Part shown: piece by piece, positions 32,020-43,557 of the stretch | Layout of the letters: every line of letters begins with the position of its first letter | How positions within the stretch are numbered: position 1 is the first letter of the stretch | Assembly (NCBI RefSeq): GCF_040954645.1 | Contig: NC_092806.1 | Location: forward strand, 114,868,458-114,932,457 | From: Diabrotica undecimpunctata | Taxonomy: Eukaryota > Arthropoda > Insecta > Coleoptera > Chrysomelidae | DNA: 64,000 nucleotides | Direction of reading: 5' to 3' | The notes under the pieces: generated by a model | Told to the model about the DNA's origin: nothing | Databases searched by the model: none | What the model saw: only the letters and a program-made list of their open reading frames with translations | Made by a program: the position numbers and the translations under genes

Positions 32020-33470
32020 TTGTTCCAAAATATTCCAAATAAGGTTTATTCTTTTTTCTGTCATGATCCATGTTTCTGCGCCATATGTGACTATTGGTCG
32101 TATGATGGTTTTATAGATTTTGAACTTTACTCCCCTATGAACGTCCTCGCTGCAAACCTTAGATATATGTATCATATCACATATCCCAGGTATGTCAGTT
32201 GTTTTACATTTTAAATATTTGCGTCGTCTATTGTCAAAATTTTGCACGGTTCGTTCAACTGTCGTTTCCTTGTTTGTAGTAGAGCTTTAGTTTTGTCTAA
32301 GTTGACATCTAGACCTATTTCTTTCTCATTTTCTAAGGTTCACATTTCACATAAAGTTGTCTCTTACGGTTCGGCCCATTAAGTTTACATCGTCTGCATA
32401 CATCACAGTCTGTTTAGACTTATTACACAATATATTTTTGGATTTAGGGATATTTTTCTTATAAGATATTCCATACATGTATCGGAGCCAGGTCTTCTCC
32501 GTTTTAGCACTTTAGTTATCTGGAAGGGGGTTTGTCAGTTGATGTTGGAGTCGTACTTGCGCTTCTTTGTGAATCGTAGTAGCTTCAACTAATTTTACTA
32601 ATTTCCTTGATATACTAAATTCAGATTTGGTAGATATCTTTATAGTGATCCCAGTCTTTAGCTAATATTTGTTTTATGTTGAATAGCTGGGCAATAGTAG
32701 ACCGTCCTGGCATTCTCCTACGATTTGCTCTGCGAAGTGACTCAATATCCTGTCTGTAACCCATGTTATAGCATGTTCTATGGCTCATACATTGTAAGGA
32801 TATGCCTCTGTAGTTTTTGTAGTCTCCCTTCTTATAGATTGGCCATATAATTGCTTTTTTCCAGTCGCCTGGAATGTCTTCTGTATTTCACACGTCTGTG
32901 TTTAATTTATCTAACCTATCTATCAATGTGTATCCATTTTGAGAATTTCAGCTGGTTGCTGTCAATACCCGGGGATTTATTGTTTTTCAGTGCTTTAATG
33001 GCACCCATGATTTCCTGTATTGTGGGTGGGTATGTTGATTCATTATTCTGGTTCTGATATTCTGTTAACTCCAAATCCGTTACAATACGGGCTGTGTTTG
33101 TTTGCGTTTGCTCTATTAACAGACCCTCGAAATAGTTTTTCACTTCCAGCCTGTTTTATTGTTACAACGTCACTGATAATTTGTCCTTCGATATTCCTAC
33201 AAAGATTTGTGTGTGATTTATATCCCTCTCTGAGTTGTTTCAGATATTTATACGCTCCATCCTGATTGAAATCTTCCTCCATTTTTAGTATTTGGTCTTT
33301 TTCGTATCTCCTCTTCTTTATTCTGTATATTTTATCTTTATTCGAATTTTTCGCACCTTTCTCGTGTTCTTCTTTGAGCATACTGCACGTATAGTTAATT
33401 TATTTTGTCTATTGCTTGTTTATATTCTTCATCAAACCAAAGCTTTAAAGCAAAAGCAAATTTAATCATA
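32020..33470 (-). mobile_element. Decayed LINE, minus strand, spanning linker to RT C-terminus
   Basis: The minus-strand order is as follows. A linker has LWFDEEYKQAIDK near 33440 and HEKGAKNSNKDKIYRIKKRR at 33300-33370. A pre-RT segment EIMGAIKALKNNKSPGID is at 32950-33020. An RT box WPIYKKGDYKNYRGISL lies at 32790-32850 and AQLFNIKQI near 32680. The tail is FKIYKTIIRPIVTYGAETW at 32060-32130. The catalytic YADD region is largely lost. It abuts the plus-strand LINE tail at 32018 in inverted orientation. Confidence 0.75.
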
Positions 33471-33719
33471 TTCACTTATATTTTTCTTATATATTGTAAA
33501 CATATTTTCAAAGTTTTCAAGTTTCTGTGTATTTTATTGAATTGTATGTATTTAAGCAGTTTTTGTGTTTTATCCAAGCTTGGAAAAGTTAATTTAGTTG
33601 GTTCATTGTTATACTTTAATAAAACATTTTTATTATTCATATTGGGAGACAAAAATATTGTTAAAAAGTTTTTTTTTCAGTTACATACGGCAAAAGTATA
33701 TGACAATACCAAAACATTT

Positions 33720-34081
33720 ATTAAAAGATGTTGATCACAACAGTACCTTGCGATGTCAGAATTACGAAAGACAAAACTTTGCCCGCTAATGTTTGCTTCT
33801 TTTGTCGCTTTAGACAGCTTTCCCTGTTGCTATCCACTGAGTTGAATGCTGATTTGAAATCGGAATGAAGTGATGGATCCATCAACTTTCACATATTCAG
33901 CTACCCAGTAACTTTCTCATTGGCAAACATTCAGTTAAGAATACACTATCTTCTGATGTTTTTAATTCCTCTGCCTTCTCAGATAACTTCAATTTACGAT
34001 CGGCCAAAACGATGTTGTGAATTTTTAAATTTTTTCTGGGACAACTGCCAAATTTGACCGACCGGGGCGTTTGATATATGG
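33720..34081 (-). pseudogene. mariner-type transposase remnant, interrupted by a piggyBac derivative
   Basis: The minus-strand reading gives HNIVLADRKLKLSEKAEELK, a TSEDSVF-like HTH segment and ECLPMRKLLGS. WIHHFIPISNQHSTQWIATGK follows, matching the DETWIHHFTPESxxQSxxW block around the first catalytic aspartate of mariner transposases. The catalytic DET residues themselves read ES* here. The right border coincides with the TTAA site of the piggyBac derivative at 34082; continuation right of 35063 is plausible but not clear. 33471-33719 holds nothing recognised. Confidence 0.7.
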
Positions 34082-34085
34082 TTAA

Positions 34086-35059
34086 CCCTTAAATGCATCG
34101 TGTTGCCGTTCGGCAACATAGGTAAACGATTGAATGAAATGTCTATTCTGATTCTAATTTGAAGTAACTGCATGGCGTTGCCTGTAGTCTACATAGTGTA
34201 AATATAAAATAGTTTGGCACTTTTTGAACAGATATCATAAGCATGCACTTCGACCCATTGAATTGTTTTACAGCTAACCTGTACCGTCGTGTATTATTTG
34301 ATAAAGTTTGTGAGTCATATCTAGTTAGAATATTAGTGATTTATTATTGAATAAATATCCTAGTTAGTAGGTAAGGTATATACTTTATATTTTTATTATG
34401 CTCCCTTGTTGTTTTTACCGCATTCATGAGAAAAATGAAAAACATGCTTTGTTGCCGTTTTGCTACAGTGCGCACTCAAGAATGCCTGACATAGAATATT
34501 TACATCTGATTCTTTATTACAGAATGCATCGTCAGAATTATTTGTCGGAGAAGGATCTGCAGGAATATTAGGCAAATTTCACTGGAATGGGTACTGAAGA
34601 TGAATTTTCTTCTTCCAAATTTTTCCAGTGTAACACTTGAACAACATCTACGCATTGATGAGCAAATGTGTTCCACCAAAATTGGTCATTATATGAAACA
34701 ATACTTGGCAAAAAAAAACGCAAAAATGGGGATTCAAATTGTTTGTGCTGGTAGGGATTTCCGGATATTCGTATAATTTTGAAATTTACACAGGACAAGA
34801 AAATTCTGTGATGTAGTGTGGCACTGTGTTTCATTAAAAATAATTGTTTTTATAATTTTCATGTAAATTAACAATATATATTTTATATCCTAACTTGACC
34901 TTGTATGAACAATGTAGGATTTTGGCAACAAACCTGTTATGGTCAAAAACAAATGTTTAAAATTAAACATATTTTTTTTTATTTTTTCGTCATTTCTAAG
35001 CTTCCGCTAAAGTCTTTTTTGATATTTGACATCAATAAAAAAAATCATGCATTTAAGGG
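34086..35059 (+). mobile_element. Internally deleted piggyBac-type element, 974 bp, TTAA-flanked
   Basis: TTAA occurs at 34082-34085 and 35060-35063. The 13-bp terminal repeats CCCTTAAATGCAT (34086) and ATGCATTTAAGGG (ending 35059) are perfect. A subterminal palindrome GTTGCCGTTCGGCAAC follows at 34101-34116. Inside are two pieces of a piggyBac transposase: an N-terminal MHRQNYLSEKDLQEY (about 34523), then after a short gap LRIDEQMCSTKIGHYMKQYL (34650-34710) and, after a frameshift, a GISGYSYNFEIYTGQENS block (34750-34815). Most of the gene is missing, so this is a non-autonomous deletion derivative that would need transposase from elsewhere. Confidence 0.9.
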
Positions 35060-35690
35060 TTAAAGCCATCGCTTCGCTTGTACAGGTTTTTACCATCAGG
35101 AAATATCGCTTTATCGATAATTCAACACATTAACTTCACATGTCGCTTAACTCGCTATGACTTGTAAACTGATGGTAAAAGATTGGGCTCAAATTTTTAC
35201 AGCAGAATCTTAAAAGTTGATATTTTCCAAATCATATAGATGTGTTCTTAGTTGCGCAATATATATGCTAAGTCCTGGACTTAATTAGTGATGTGGTAAA
35301 TTACCTAATAATGAATAATAGTTTAGGTAGAAAAATGATTTATTGTTTTTAAACAACAATTTAAAAAAGAAATCTTAATTCCAACATTTGCAGATTATAC
35401 AAATGTATTTGACTGAGACCAAATAACTGCTTCACTGGTAGATTACAAAGTAGAGTATAAAAATGTAAACTTTTGTATTAATAGTCACAAATTTACAATA
35501 GAGAAGTTATTAACTTTCAATAAATCTCAAACTTAATTTTTCATATAACATAAACATCTTCATAAAGGATAAACAAGCATGTTACAATATATAAATATTT
35601 CAAACGAAACTTCAAGGATATACCAATGTAAACAAACCCGTGCAAAGATTAGGCTACCCAACTTACTGCATCAAAAGATGAGTTAATATA

Positions 35691-36336
35691 CAGGGTGTAA
35701 AAAAAGGTAGGTCATAAATTAGGCCACATACTAATGCTAAATGGCAACTGTTTGACATTTGTAATGAAAATGAATATGTAGCTTTAACAAGGGCATCTTT
35801 CAGATAAAAATAACGAAATTGGTCCATTTTTGAAGGTCAGTTTTATCGAGATACGGCGTTATTTTCATTACACTTCAAAAATCTGCAGTCAGCTGTTATT
35901 GACAAGAATAATATTAAACAGTGGCATTAATAATCTTCTAAATATTGTATACTAAAGATTCCAGTGATTGTGCATTTGAGTTTATTATGGAAAATTAAAT
36001 TGCCCATTACAATTGTAAAAAAAGGTTTTAGAAATTGCAGATATCTGCAATTATGAGAAAGTTGGGTCAGGTTTAATTGAGGTTTCAAATAATTACTGGT
36101 AATTTTGAAATGTCAGGAAATAGTGCAGCACTATTTTTCACAGACAATTATTAAGGATACAACATTATAAGAAACCCGACAATTCATTTTCATTACAAAA
36201 TCAAAAAATTCATGAGATGTTGGAAAAAATCGATGTTTCTTATTTACTTTTTTTGTCTGGAAAGTATGGTTCATTCGAGCTATTTTTGATCTGAGAGTGG
36301 TGGTTAATTTATTGTCTACCGTTTTGTTACACCATG
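35691..36336. mobile_element. MITE-like element, 646 bp, mariner-type ends, TA-flanked
   Basis: The left end CAGGGTGTAAAAAAAGGTAG follows TA (35689-35690). The right end, read inwards on the other strand, is CATGGTGTAACAAAACGGTAG followed by TA (36337-36338). The ends match imperfectly over about 20 bp. No transposase reading was found inside. 35064-35690, to the left, is unassigned, with a 12-bp inverted repeat (TTTTACCATCAG at 35088-35099 and 35169-35180). Confidence 0.65.
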
Positions 36337-36884
36337 TATTTTGCATCATAAAATCAGTTTTGACAGTAAATCATGCCACGTTTGAAGTGCATGTGATGTT
36401 AAGGCAAAGAAATGTTTATTTCATTATTTAACTCAAGTTTAGACATCTGTGACAAACTTCCCTTTATGCATCTAAACTTTAACCTGGAAATTAAAGAATG
36501 TAGTAGTGACACCATAACATGTTATAAAACAGATATTAAAAAATAATATCAAAGCTACTGGCACAAAAATATAGACAAATACATAAAAATCTATAGTATA
36601 TATTACACATATTTCTTAATAACATTTTACACAATAAACAATGGACCTCATATAAAAATATATTGTAAATGTTAAAGGACCAAAATATATCTATAACTGA
36701 CAATGTGCTAAAAAATACAATGGACCATATTAATGTCAGAACAATTCGGTATAATTATATTTTTCTTAAACGTATTTCTAGTTTATCTCATGAGCTTCTA
36801 AGTGGTGCAGCTAAAAAGTTATCAAATTTTCAGTATATATGTTTTACTATGAGCTGATTTTAATTATTATATTTATTGTGAATT
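36337..36884. other. Unassigned AT-rich sequence
   Basis: No feature recognised. Confidence 0.4.
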
Positions 36885-36925
36885 AACCCTGTATGGGTAT
36901 GTGTTACCATATGGTTACATTATCC
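36885..36925 (+). repeat. piggyBac-like left end (TTAA plus subterminal palindrome)
   Basis: TTAA followed by CCCTGTATGGGTATGTGTTACC and ATGGTTAC reproduces the layout of the 34082 element: TTAA, CCCT…ATG, then a GTTxCC-NNNN-GGxxAC palindrome. No matching right end was found, so this may be a solo end. Confidence 0.5.
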
Positions 36926-37099
36926 ATCATAAAAAGGTAATTCTTATTTCCATATAACTAGTCAAATCTGAACTTTTCTAAATACACCGTCTCCGTTTCG
37001 AAGTTTGACTATCTATCATGCTATTTGGATCTTAGATACAGCTGCACGGAACAGTTCATTGTTTACATCCAAACGACTCTCTTAAATTTCACAGCCAAA

Positions 37100-38170
37100 A
37101 CATCTTTCTTCTCCCTATACTTCTTCTTCCTACAATTTTTCCCTGTATTGAATTTTCGACTTTTGATGGTTAACAGTAATTCTCTTTCTTTTTCATTCTT
37201 CTGAGTACCACTGTATTCGTTATTTTATCAGTCCAGGGTATTTTCAGTCGTTCATTCGCATATGTTTCCAGGTTCATTCGCATATGTTTTTTTATGTTAA
37301 GTGTTAGATCATATGCTCATAGTAAAGGTTGGTCATTATTCGTATATCTTTGGAATCTATGTTGTTATTTTTAAGAAGTTGTATATTTGCTCATGTCTCT
37401 CTTTGTTGATTACTTTGATATAGTCAACAAAACATACGCAAAACACATACATAGGCATCTTGGTTTACATCTAGGAAACGGGTGTCTTCGATATTTTCTT
37501 TGAGATTGGCATATAGTCTGTGGTGTATGATTTTCAGAAACCGCTTTAACATACGGCTCATTAAACGGATAGTGAGGTATTCGTTGCAGTGACTGGTGTT
37601 TGGTATCGTTGGGTGGTTATAAATAATGTAGATGTGAGCCACTCTTGGGGTATTATGCCATTCTATACGTGCTAATGAAGAAGTCTTTCAGTGTGTAGAT
37701 ATTTCTTGTCTACTAATTTTATAATATATATTGCGAATATATCAGGTTCGGGCACTCTTCCGTTTTTCATATTTTCCAAAGCATATTGAATTTTCGCTTT
37801 TGCTATTTCAAGTCCTATTTGGCTTTCTTGGAGTATCGTTACGGTTTTCTTCTCGGTTGTCTTTAAAAGAGTTTTTAATATAGTTCTTTCATAGTTAGAA
37901 GTTCTTCCATAATTGAATCATTCTCGTCTAATATATAAGAGGTCTCGTTGGTTCTTGTTTTTCCTGTTAGTTTCTTCATTTTTTTCCTATATAAATTAAA
38001 AGTGTCGTGTTTCCTTGTAGTTTTTCTACTTCTACATACTTATCTGTAAAGCAATTTTCTTTTGCATTTCGAATTTTCTGTCTAATTTTATTTTAGATTT
38101 CTTTTTATTTTTTTTTTGGTGTTGGTTCTATATTTTCTTTTCTTCGGGCCCGCAATCACCCGCTGAAACG
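37100..38170 (-). mobile_element. Decayed LINE fragment
   Basis: The minus strand reads IRLMSRMLKRFLKIIHHRLY at 37500-37560 (RT block with NYRTISLMS-type start), then a CFVDYIKVIN box near 37420-37440 in place of DYEKAFD. A short C-terminal ERELLLTIKSRKF piece lies near 37150-37190. Several frameshifts. Confidence 0.65.
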
Positions 38171-38297
38171 TATCGTTATAGGTTGGTGATAGTTATTTTT
38201 TTTTTGTAAATTTATAATGTTGGTAACAAAGTCCCTAACAATCCAAGAAAAGATATTAAATCCAGCAAACTTTGTTTAGACAAAAATCTAAAGAAAA

Positions 38298-38960
38298 TTA
38301 CAACACCAACTTCTGCCAGACCATCTGAGCCATCATTGCCATCTGAGTCACGCGAATCTTATTAACTACCTTTTTTGTGAGTGTTACTGTTTCCGCTCCA
38401 TAAGTGAGTACAGGTAACACACGTTGATCAAAGATTTTCCTTTTAAGGCATATGGGTAGATCCGATTGCAATACATAGTTTAATTTACCAAAAGCTGCCC
38501 AGGCTAATCCTATACGACGTGGGAGCTCACATGTCTGGTTATTTCTGCCCAATCGAATTTCATGTCCTAGGAACTTATACGATGTAGTCTGCACAATAGC
38601 CCTTCCATCAACAGCAATATTTCGTTTTAGCACAAGATTAGTCAATATTTGCGTCTTGTTCATATTAATCTTTAGTCCGACCACCGAATTTTTCAAACAT
38701 TATTATTGCATCATCCATACGACTCATCCATCAATCTCAAATGACTGAGCTTCTCTCCGTTTATGTTGATACCATGCTCGTTCAGATGTGCCTTCTTACA
38801 AGTATGTTCTAGAAGCGTCGTGAATAGCTTTGGAGAGAATGTGTCTCCTTGTCATACTCCTCGCTGTATACAGAATTTATTTGTTTCTTGTTCAGATAGT
38901 CTTACGCTAGCTGTGGCATTTTGGTAGATATATTTGATTTTGTTAGTGTAGCGATGGTCT
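38298..38960 (-). mobile_element. LINE RT fragment (inverted relative of 22737-23372)
   Basis: Minus-strand reading from about 38890: FCIQRGV*QGDTFSPKLFTT (RT box), then KKAHLNEHGI. Next come LKINMNKTQILTNLVLKRNI, YKFLGHEIRLGRNNQ and PVLTYGAETVTLTKKVVNK. The last ~400 bp are one open frame (38298-38696) and look less decayed than the 22.7 kb copy. The catalytic YADD segment is damaged near 38710-38740. Confidence 0.8.
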
Positions 38961-39030
38961 ATTCGGCATTCTATCAATGCTTTTATTATTATACCATTGT
39001 ATAAAAATAATTACACAATATAGTTTACCT

Positions 39031-39066
39031 TTTTTAATTCCTCTAAGGTCAATGTTACCATATGGT
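39031..39066 (+). repeat. Second piggyBac-like end-like motif
   Basis: TTAATTCCTCTAAGGTCAAT followed by GTTACCATATGGTCAC. It shares TGTTACCATATGG with the 36885 motif and lies at the same distance from a TTAA, but the CCC start is lost. The flanks to 39800 hold no recognised feature. Confidence 0.35.
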
Positions 39067-39839
39067 CACTTTTTTCAAAACAGACTAAGTATCGTGGGCA
39101 ATTTCGCAAATTTTATATTCAGGAATCGCTTTGAAAATTCCATTTATAATAGTGCTATTGGAGTAGCTATAACACAAATTCATTTTTTGTTCCCTCTTTC
39201 ACAAACCGTTTCCAAACGTTACAAAATAACTCCATGTTACGTAACACCTACCTTTAAATGGTTGCTAAAAAGACAATTTAATTCTGACATCACACATTCG
39301 GACTCAAGCGCTAACCACAAATAAAAAAATATTTCCATAACACCAAAAATTTTTTTTATTCTCCGAAGCTTCTTCAAGACTTACTCAAAATGATAGTGAA
39401 TAACAACAAACACAGATATTCCAACTTCACTATACCAGCGAATTCTAAGATTTGTACAAATTAGTGAATTTATATCCTTATTGGTACTAGTGTAGCCAGA
39501 GGGTACGATCTCTACGGATATGAAATTTATATCAAGGAATTCTGCTTCACTTACTAATGATTGTACAATGATTTTTATTGGGTGGAAAACGTTCTTTTTT
39601 TATGTAATTTTCATTTATTATTTTGAATTTCTAACTTATTTTTAAAAGCCACTGCCATTATATATCATGAAACAAGAAGAAATGATACTAATGACAACCG
39701 TTTCATACGCTCAACACGGGTAATTCTAACCCCTGTTGCCATAGTAATACAAAATCTATTTTTTGTTGGTTGATGAGACTGCGAGTTTATTTAATTTCTC
39801 ACATCTTTACTAGACATAGTGAACACGTACAAAGGAGAT

Positions 39840-42240
39840 GTTTCAGCACTGCAGGAAATGCGGTGGTCCATATATTTATTATAGCTGCAATAAAAGCCAA
39901 CTCATAGATGGGGTGGAATTTATTGTAAACCGAAGAACAAAAGGCCTTATTATCGACTTTAAAGTCTATTATTTGCGCTTAAAAGGAAAATTCTTTAATT
40001 CAATTCTTTAGTTACACAAATAGAACAACAGTTATTCGACGACCTAGAGCAAGCCTACAGGAGATGTCCCAGAACTGAGATTAAGATTGTATTAGGTGAC
40101 ATGAATGCTAGAATAGGACGAGAGCGAATTTTCATGCCCACGATAGGAAAGCATAGCCTACACAACATCAGCAGCGATAATGGATTACGACTGATAACTT
40201 AGCAGCAGCACTCAATATGACAGTCGCTAGCACCCTGGAACACAAGAACATACACAAGGTAACCTGGACCTCTCCTGATGGAAGAACGAGTCAAATTAAT
40301 CCCATCTTAATAGATTCGAGGCATGGAACAGACGTAATAAACTGCAGAAGTAATGGAGGCGCAAACATACACTCTGATCATTGCCTAGTGATCTCAACAT
40401 TGAGGACTAGAATTTCAACCACTAGTAAAGATGGTAATGGATACAAAAAAATGAAATGTGCAAAAGCTGAGAGATGCGACAATTGCACAACGGTACTCGG
40501 AAAACATCACCAACAGGCGAAGGAATCAAAATGTAAATGAAGAAGGCCAGACAGACATAGACTCATACTGAACCAGAATAAAGGAAGACATTGAAGCAGC
40601 AGCGAAAGATGAAATAGTAACAGAAATTTGTGCCCGTAAAAATAATTGGTTTGACGATGAATGCAAGAATGCAACAAAAGAAAAAAATGAAGCCTACAGA
40701 AAGATGCTTAACCAACGAACCAGAATAACTGTAGAGAATTACCAGACAAAGAGAATTACCAGGCTGGTTTCCGAGGTGGTAAATCGACAATTCACCAGAT
40801 TGCAACTAAGACAAATTTTTCGGGCTCAATCTCCTCCTTAAATCCACAATTATAACTAGAAACACAAAAATAAAATTCTTCTTCTTCTTCTTCAGGTGCC
40901 ATATCCGCTACGGAGGTTGGCAATCATCATAGCTATTTTAATTTTTGAGGCAGTAGCTCTAAATAGTTGTTTTGAGCTGTATCCAAACCATTCTCTCAGG
41001 TTCTTAAGCCATGAAATTCGTCTTCTTCCGATGCTTCTTCTGTCATCTATCTTTCCTTGCATTATGAGTCGCAGGATGCCATACTTCTCGCCCCGCATCA
41101 CATGTCCGAGATACTGCAGCTTTCTTTCTTTAATTGTAAGTTCAACTTCCTTCTCTTTACCTATTCTTCTCAGTACTTCATTGTTCGTAACTCTATCTAC
41201 CCAGGAAACCCTCATAATTCTTCTATAGGTCCACATTTCAAAGGCGTTAAGTCGTCTCATTGTATCTAGATTTAACGTCCATGATTCCAATCCATAGTAT
41301 AATACACTGTATACGTAACATTTTGTTAGGCGTACTTTAAGAGCTAATGTCTTTGCCACATTAGGACCTTTTTCATTTTTATAATATTAGAACGTGCTTT
41401 TTCGATTCTGACTTTGATTTCTGCAGTGTAGTCATTATTTTTTGTTATAAGTGTTCCTAGGTAAGTGTACTTTTTTATTCTTTCGATCTGCTGGCCCTCT
41501 ACTATCAAGATTTCGTTAGTATTATGGTTGTTTTTACAAATTTTCATAAACTTCGTCTTTTTAATATTGAGCGAGAGTCCGTACTTTCTACTACACATTA
41601 CTATTTTACTTATGAGTCTTTCTAGGTCTTGTAAACTATTGGCTATTATTACTGTATCATCTGCATATCTAATTTTGTTAACTAAGACTCCATTTAGTCT
41701 TATGCCGACTGATTCATCTTCCAGTGTTTCTCTAATTACCTTTGTCTTTGTCAGCTGGCGATTTCCATGTCTAAAGGCGTCGCTTAGGTAATTTAAGAAA
41801 TGTATTTGCGTCTATAACACTATGCTCCTGGCAAAATTCTATTAGGCGATCTCCTCTGTTGTTTCGTTCACCAAGCCCATATGGTCCTAGTTTAGGGTAG
41901 CACTTTCCTTCGCCAATTTTTGCATTGAAATCACCCATGATATCTCATGATCACCCATGATCACTGTCAATAAAATTCTATAAAACAATAATACGCCCAG
42001 TATTATTGTTTCCTAACGTATGGTTCAGATACCTGGACTCTAACAAAAAATAATGAAAACATGTTTCGGATGTTTCGAAAGAAAAGTACTAAGGCGAATC
42101 TATGGAGCAGTGAATGACAATGGAGTGTGGAGAAGACGATACAACTTCGAACTTTATAGAATATACCAGGAACCTGATATCGTAAAACATATTAAGATAG
42201 AACGTCTGAGGTGAATAGGGAACTACTGCGGATGAAACAA
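39840..42240 (+). mobile_element. LINE with endonuclease domain, internally deleted and split by another LINE
   Basis: An APE-type endonuclease reading covers 40030-40540: IVLGDMNARIGRE-like box at 40090-40130, then KHSLHNISSDNGLR, HKNIHKVTWTSPDG and DSRHGTDV…HSDHCLV. A linker follows (NNWFDDECKNATKEKN, 40650-40690). The sequence then jumps to an RT start YQAGFRGGKSTIHQIAT (40758-40805) and again to the 3' part AATCTCCTCCTTAAATCCAC. Two internal deletions are evident by comparison with 53440-54200. The last part resumes at 41980-42240 after the insertion at 40880-41968, again matching 54200-54440. Non-functional. Confidence 0.8.
40880..41968 (-). mobile_element. 5'-truncated LINE with (GAA)n tail and 11-bp target duplication
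   Basis: The minus strand encodes NKIRYADDTVIIANSLQDLE (RT catalytic box, 41650-41700). SLNIKKTKFMKI, YTYLGTLITKNNDYTAEI and KARSNIIKMKKVLM follow. Beyond a frameshift near 41350, the C-terminal MRRLNAFEMWTYRRIMRVSW, YLGHVMRGEKYG and SIGRRRISWLKNLREWFGY are in one 155-codon frame, ending at GYGT* and a (GAA)n tail at 40880-40893. AATAAAATTCT occurs at 40869-40879 and 41969-41979. This is the best-preserved copy of the (GAA)-tailed family here. Confidence 0.88.
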
Positions 42241-43557
42241 AATGACTAACTAACTGATTCTGTGTATAATAATCACCGCAAACTCACGGTTTTGGCGATT
42301 GCGTCACTGTCGCACTCCATGGGAGTCACAATCGTAGGGTCTACCGTTTGTTACAATATAATTTCGCTAAATATAACAAAGGCGCTTTGTGTTTTATTCC
42401 TAGGTTTATATTCAGTTAATATTTTTGTTTGTATCTCTTTGATTTATTTAAGTATTTTTTTTTTTATTTATTCTGAACCGACTTACGTAATTTATTCTTA
42501 CCGTTTATTCTCAGTGTAGAGGTGGAAACTAACGATTTAAGAAATTATTTATGTAACTGCTTTTTTAAAAATACTTTTTTAATATTCTTCTAACATTGTA
42601 AATTTAATTTAAATAATTGTGAAAAAGTAAAATTATAATGTAATGTATGATTTTTAATTTATATTTTGAAAACGACTTCCGAGTTGCAACTTAAAACGTT
42701 CCAAAAAATATATAATAATTAAAACGTACAATACCACAAGACAGCTTTAAACCCATATTAGCTTATGGTGTCTTATATTCTCTGACTTGGCAACTAGTTA
42801 TTCAATTGTAAATATGATCTAAATTTATTTCAATTATTATTTTGTTTATCAAAATAAAAACCATAAATGAAATTACTTCTAATGTGGTATTTATGTATCC
42901 TCCTTTTCTGGGAACTATAGACTCTATTCATTCTAAATATAGCTAAAAAGGTCCATTGTCAAAAATTGTGCTTTTGAGATTTTTAAGTAAGAACTAAGAG
43001 AACTCAATTCTGTAATTTTATAAGAATGTAATTAACTTTATACTTGTCATCTGGTATTTATAAAAGTACCCATTTAAAATAATATAAGTAAAGTCTTTAG
43101 TAGTCCATAGTAATACTTAAATCTATATTTAATTGAGTACTTACACTGGTTGTTTCAAACAATATATTATCATGCCATATATATAATTTACTTTATTACT
43201 CATATCATTAATAATTTGCGAAAATTGAATTAAAAAAATTAAATAGTCAAAATTATCAGTGAAAAGAACATAACTCTTGTAATACACATGTGGGTAATAA
43301 AATGTCAGCTCCATCGCTAAGCGGTGTGACAAACTCAAATACGAGCAGTTTAGTAGGTTCACAGTTTGAGCCATAATACAGAAAGAAATGTTTCAAACGA
43401 AGCATTATAAAATCTAAAATGTGTCTGCAAACCAAATTGTCCAAACCAAAACACACTAGTTTCTGGCATAAACAATCGTCCAATTTAATAGTACACAGGC
43501 TACACAAATAATCATTTGAGACAATTGAAACGTATCATTTTTAGCTAATGCTAATCA
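42241..43557. other. Unassigned sequence
   Basis: AT-rich. Short open frames (42262-42519 +, 43256-43507 -) lack any family signature or splice context and are taken as chance. Confidence 0.4.

Noticed and set aside
31927..32247. 106-codon minus-strand ORF as one protein
   Set aside because: Its C-terminal third is antisense to a plus-strand LINE tail ending at 32018. Only the part right of 32020 is real LINE coding.
43256..43507. 83-codon minus-strand ORF with several cysteines
   Set aside because: No family resemblance and no splice or start context. It lies in AT-rich DNA with another overlapping frame.
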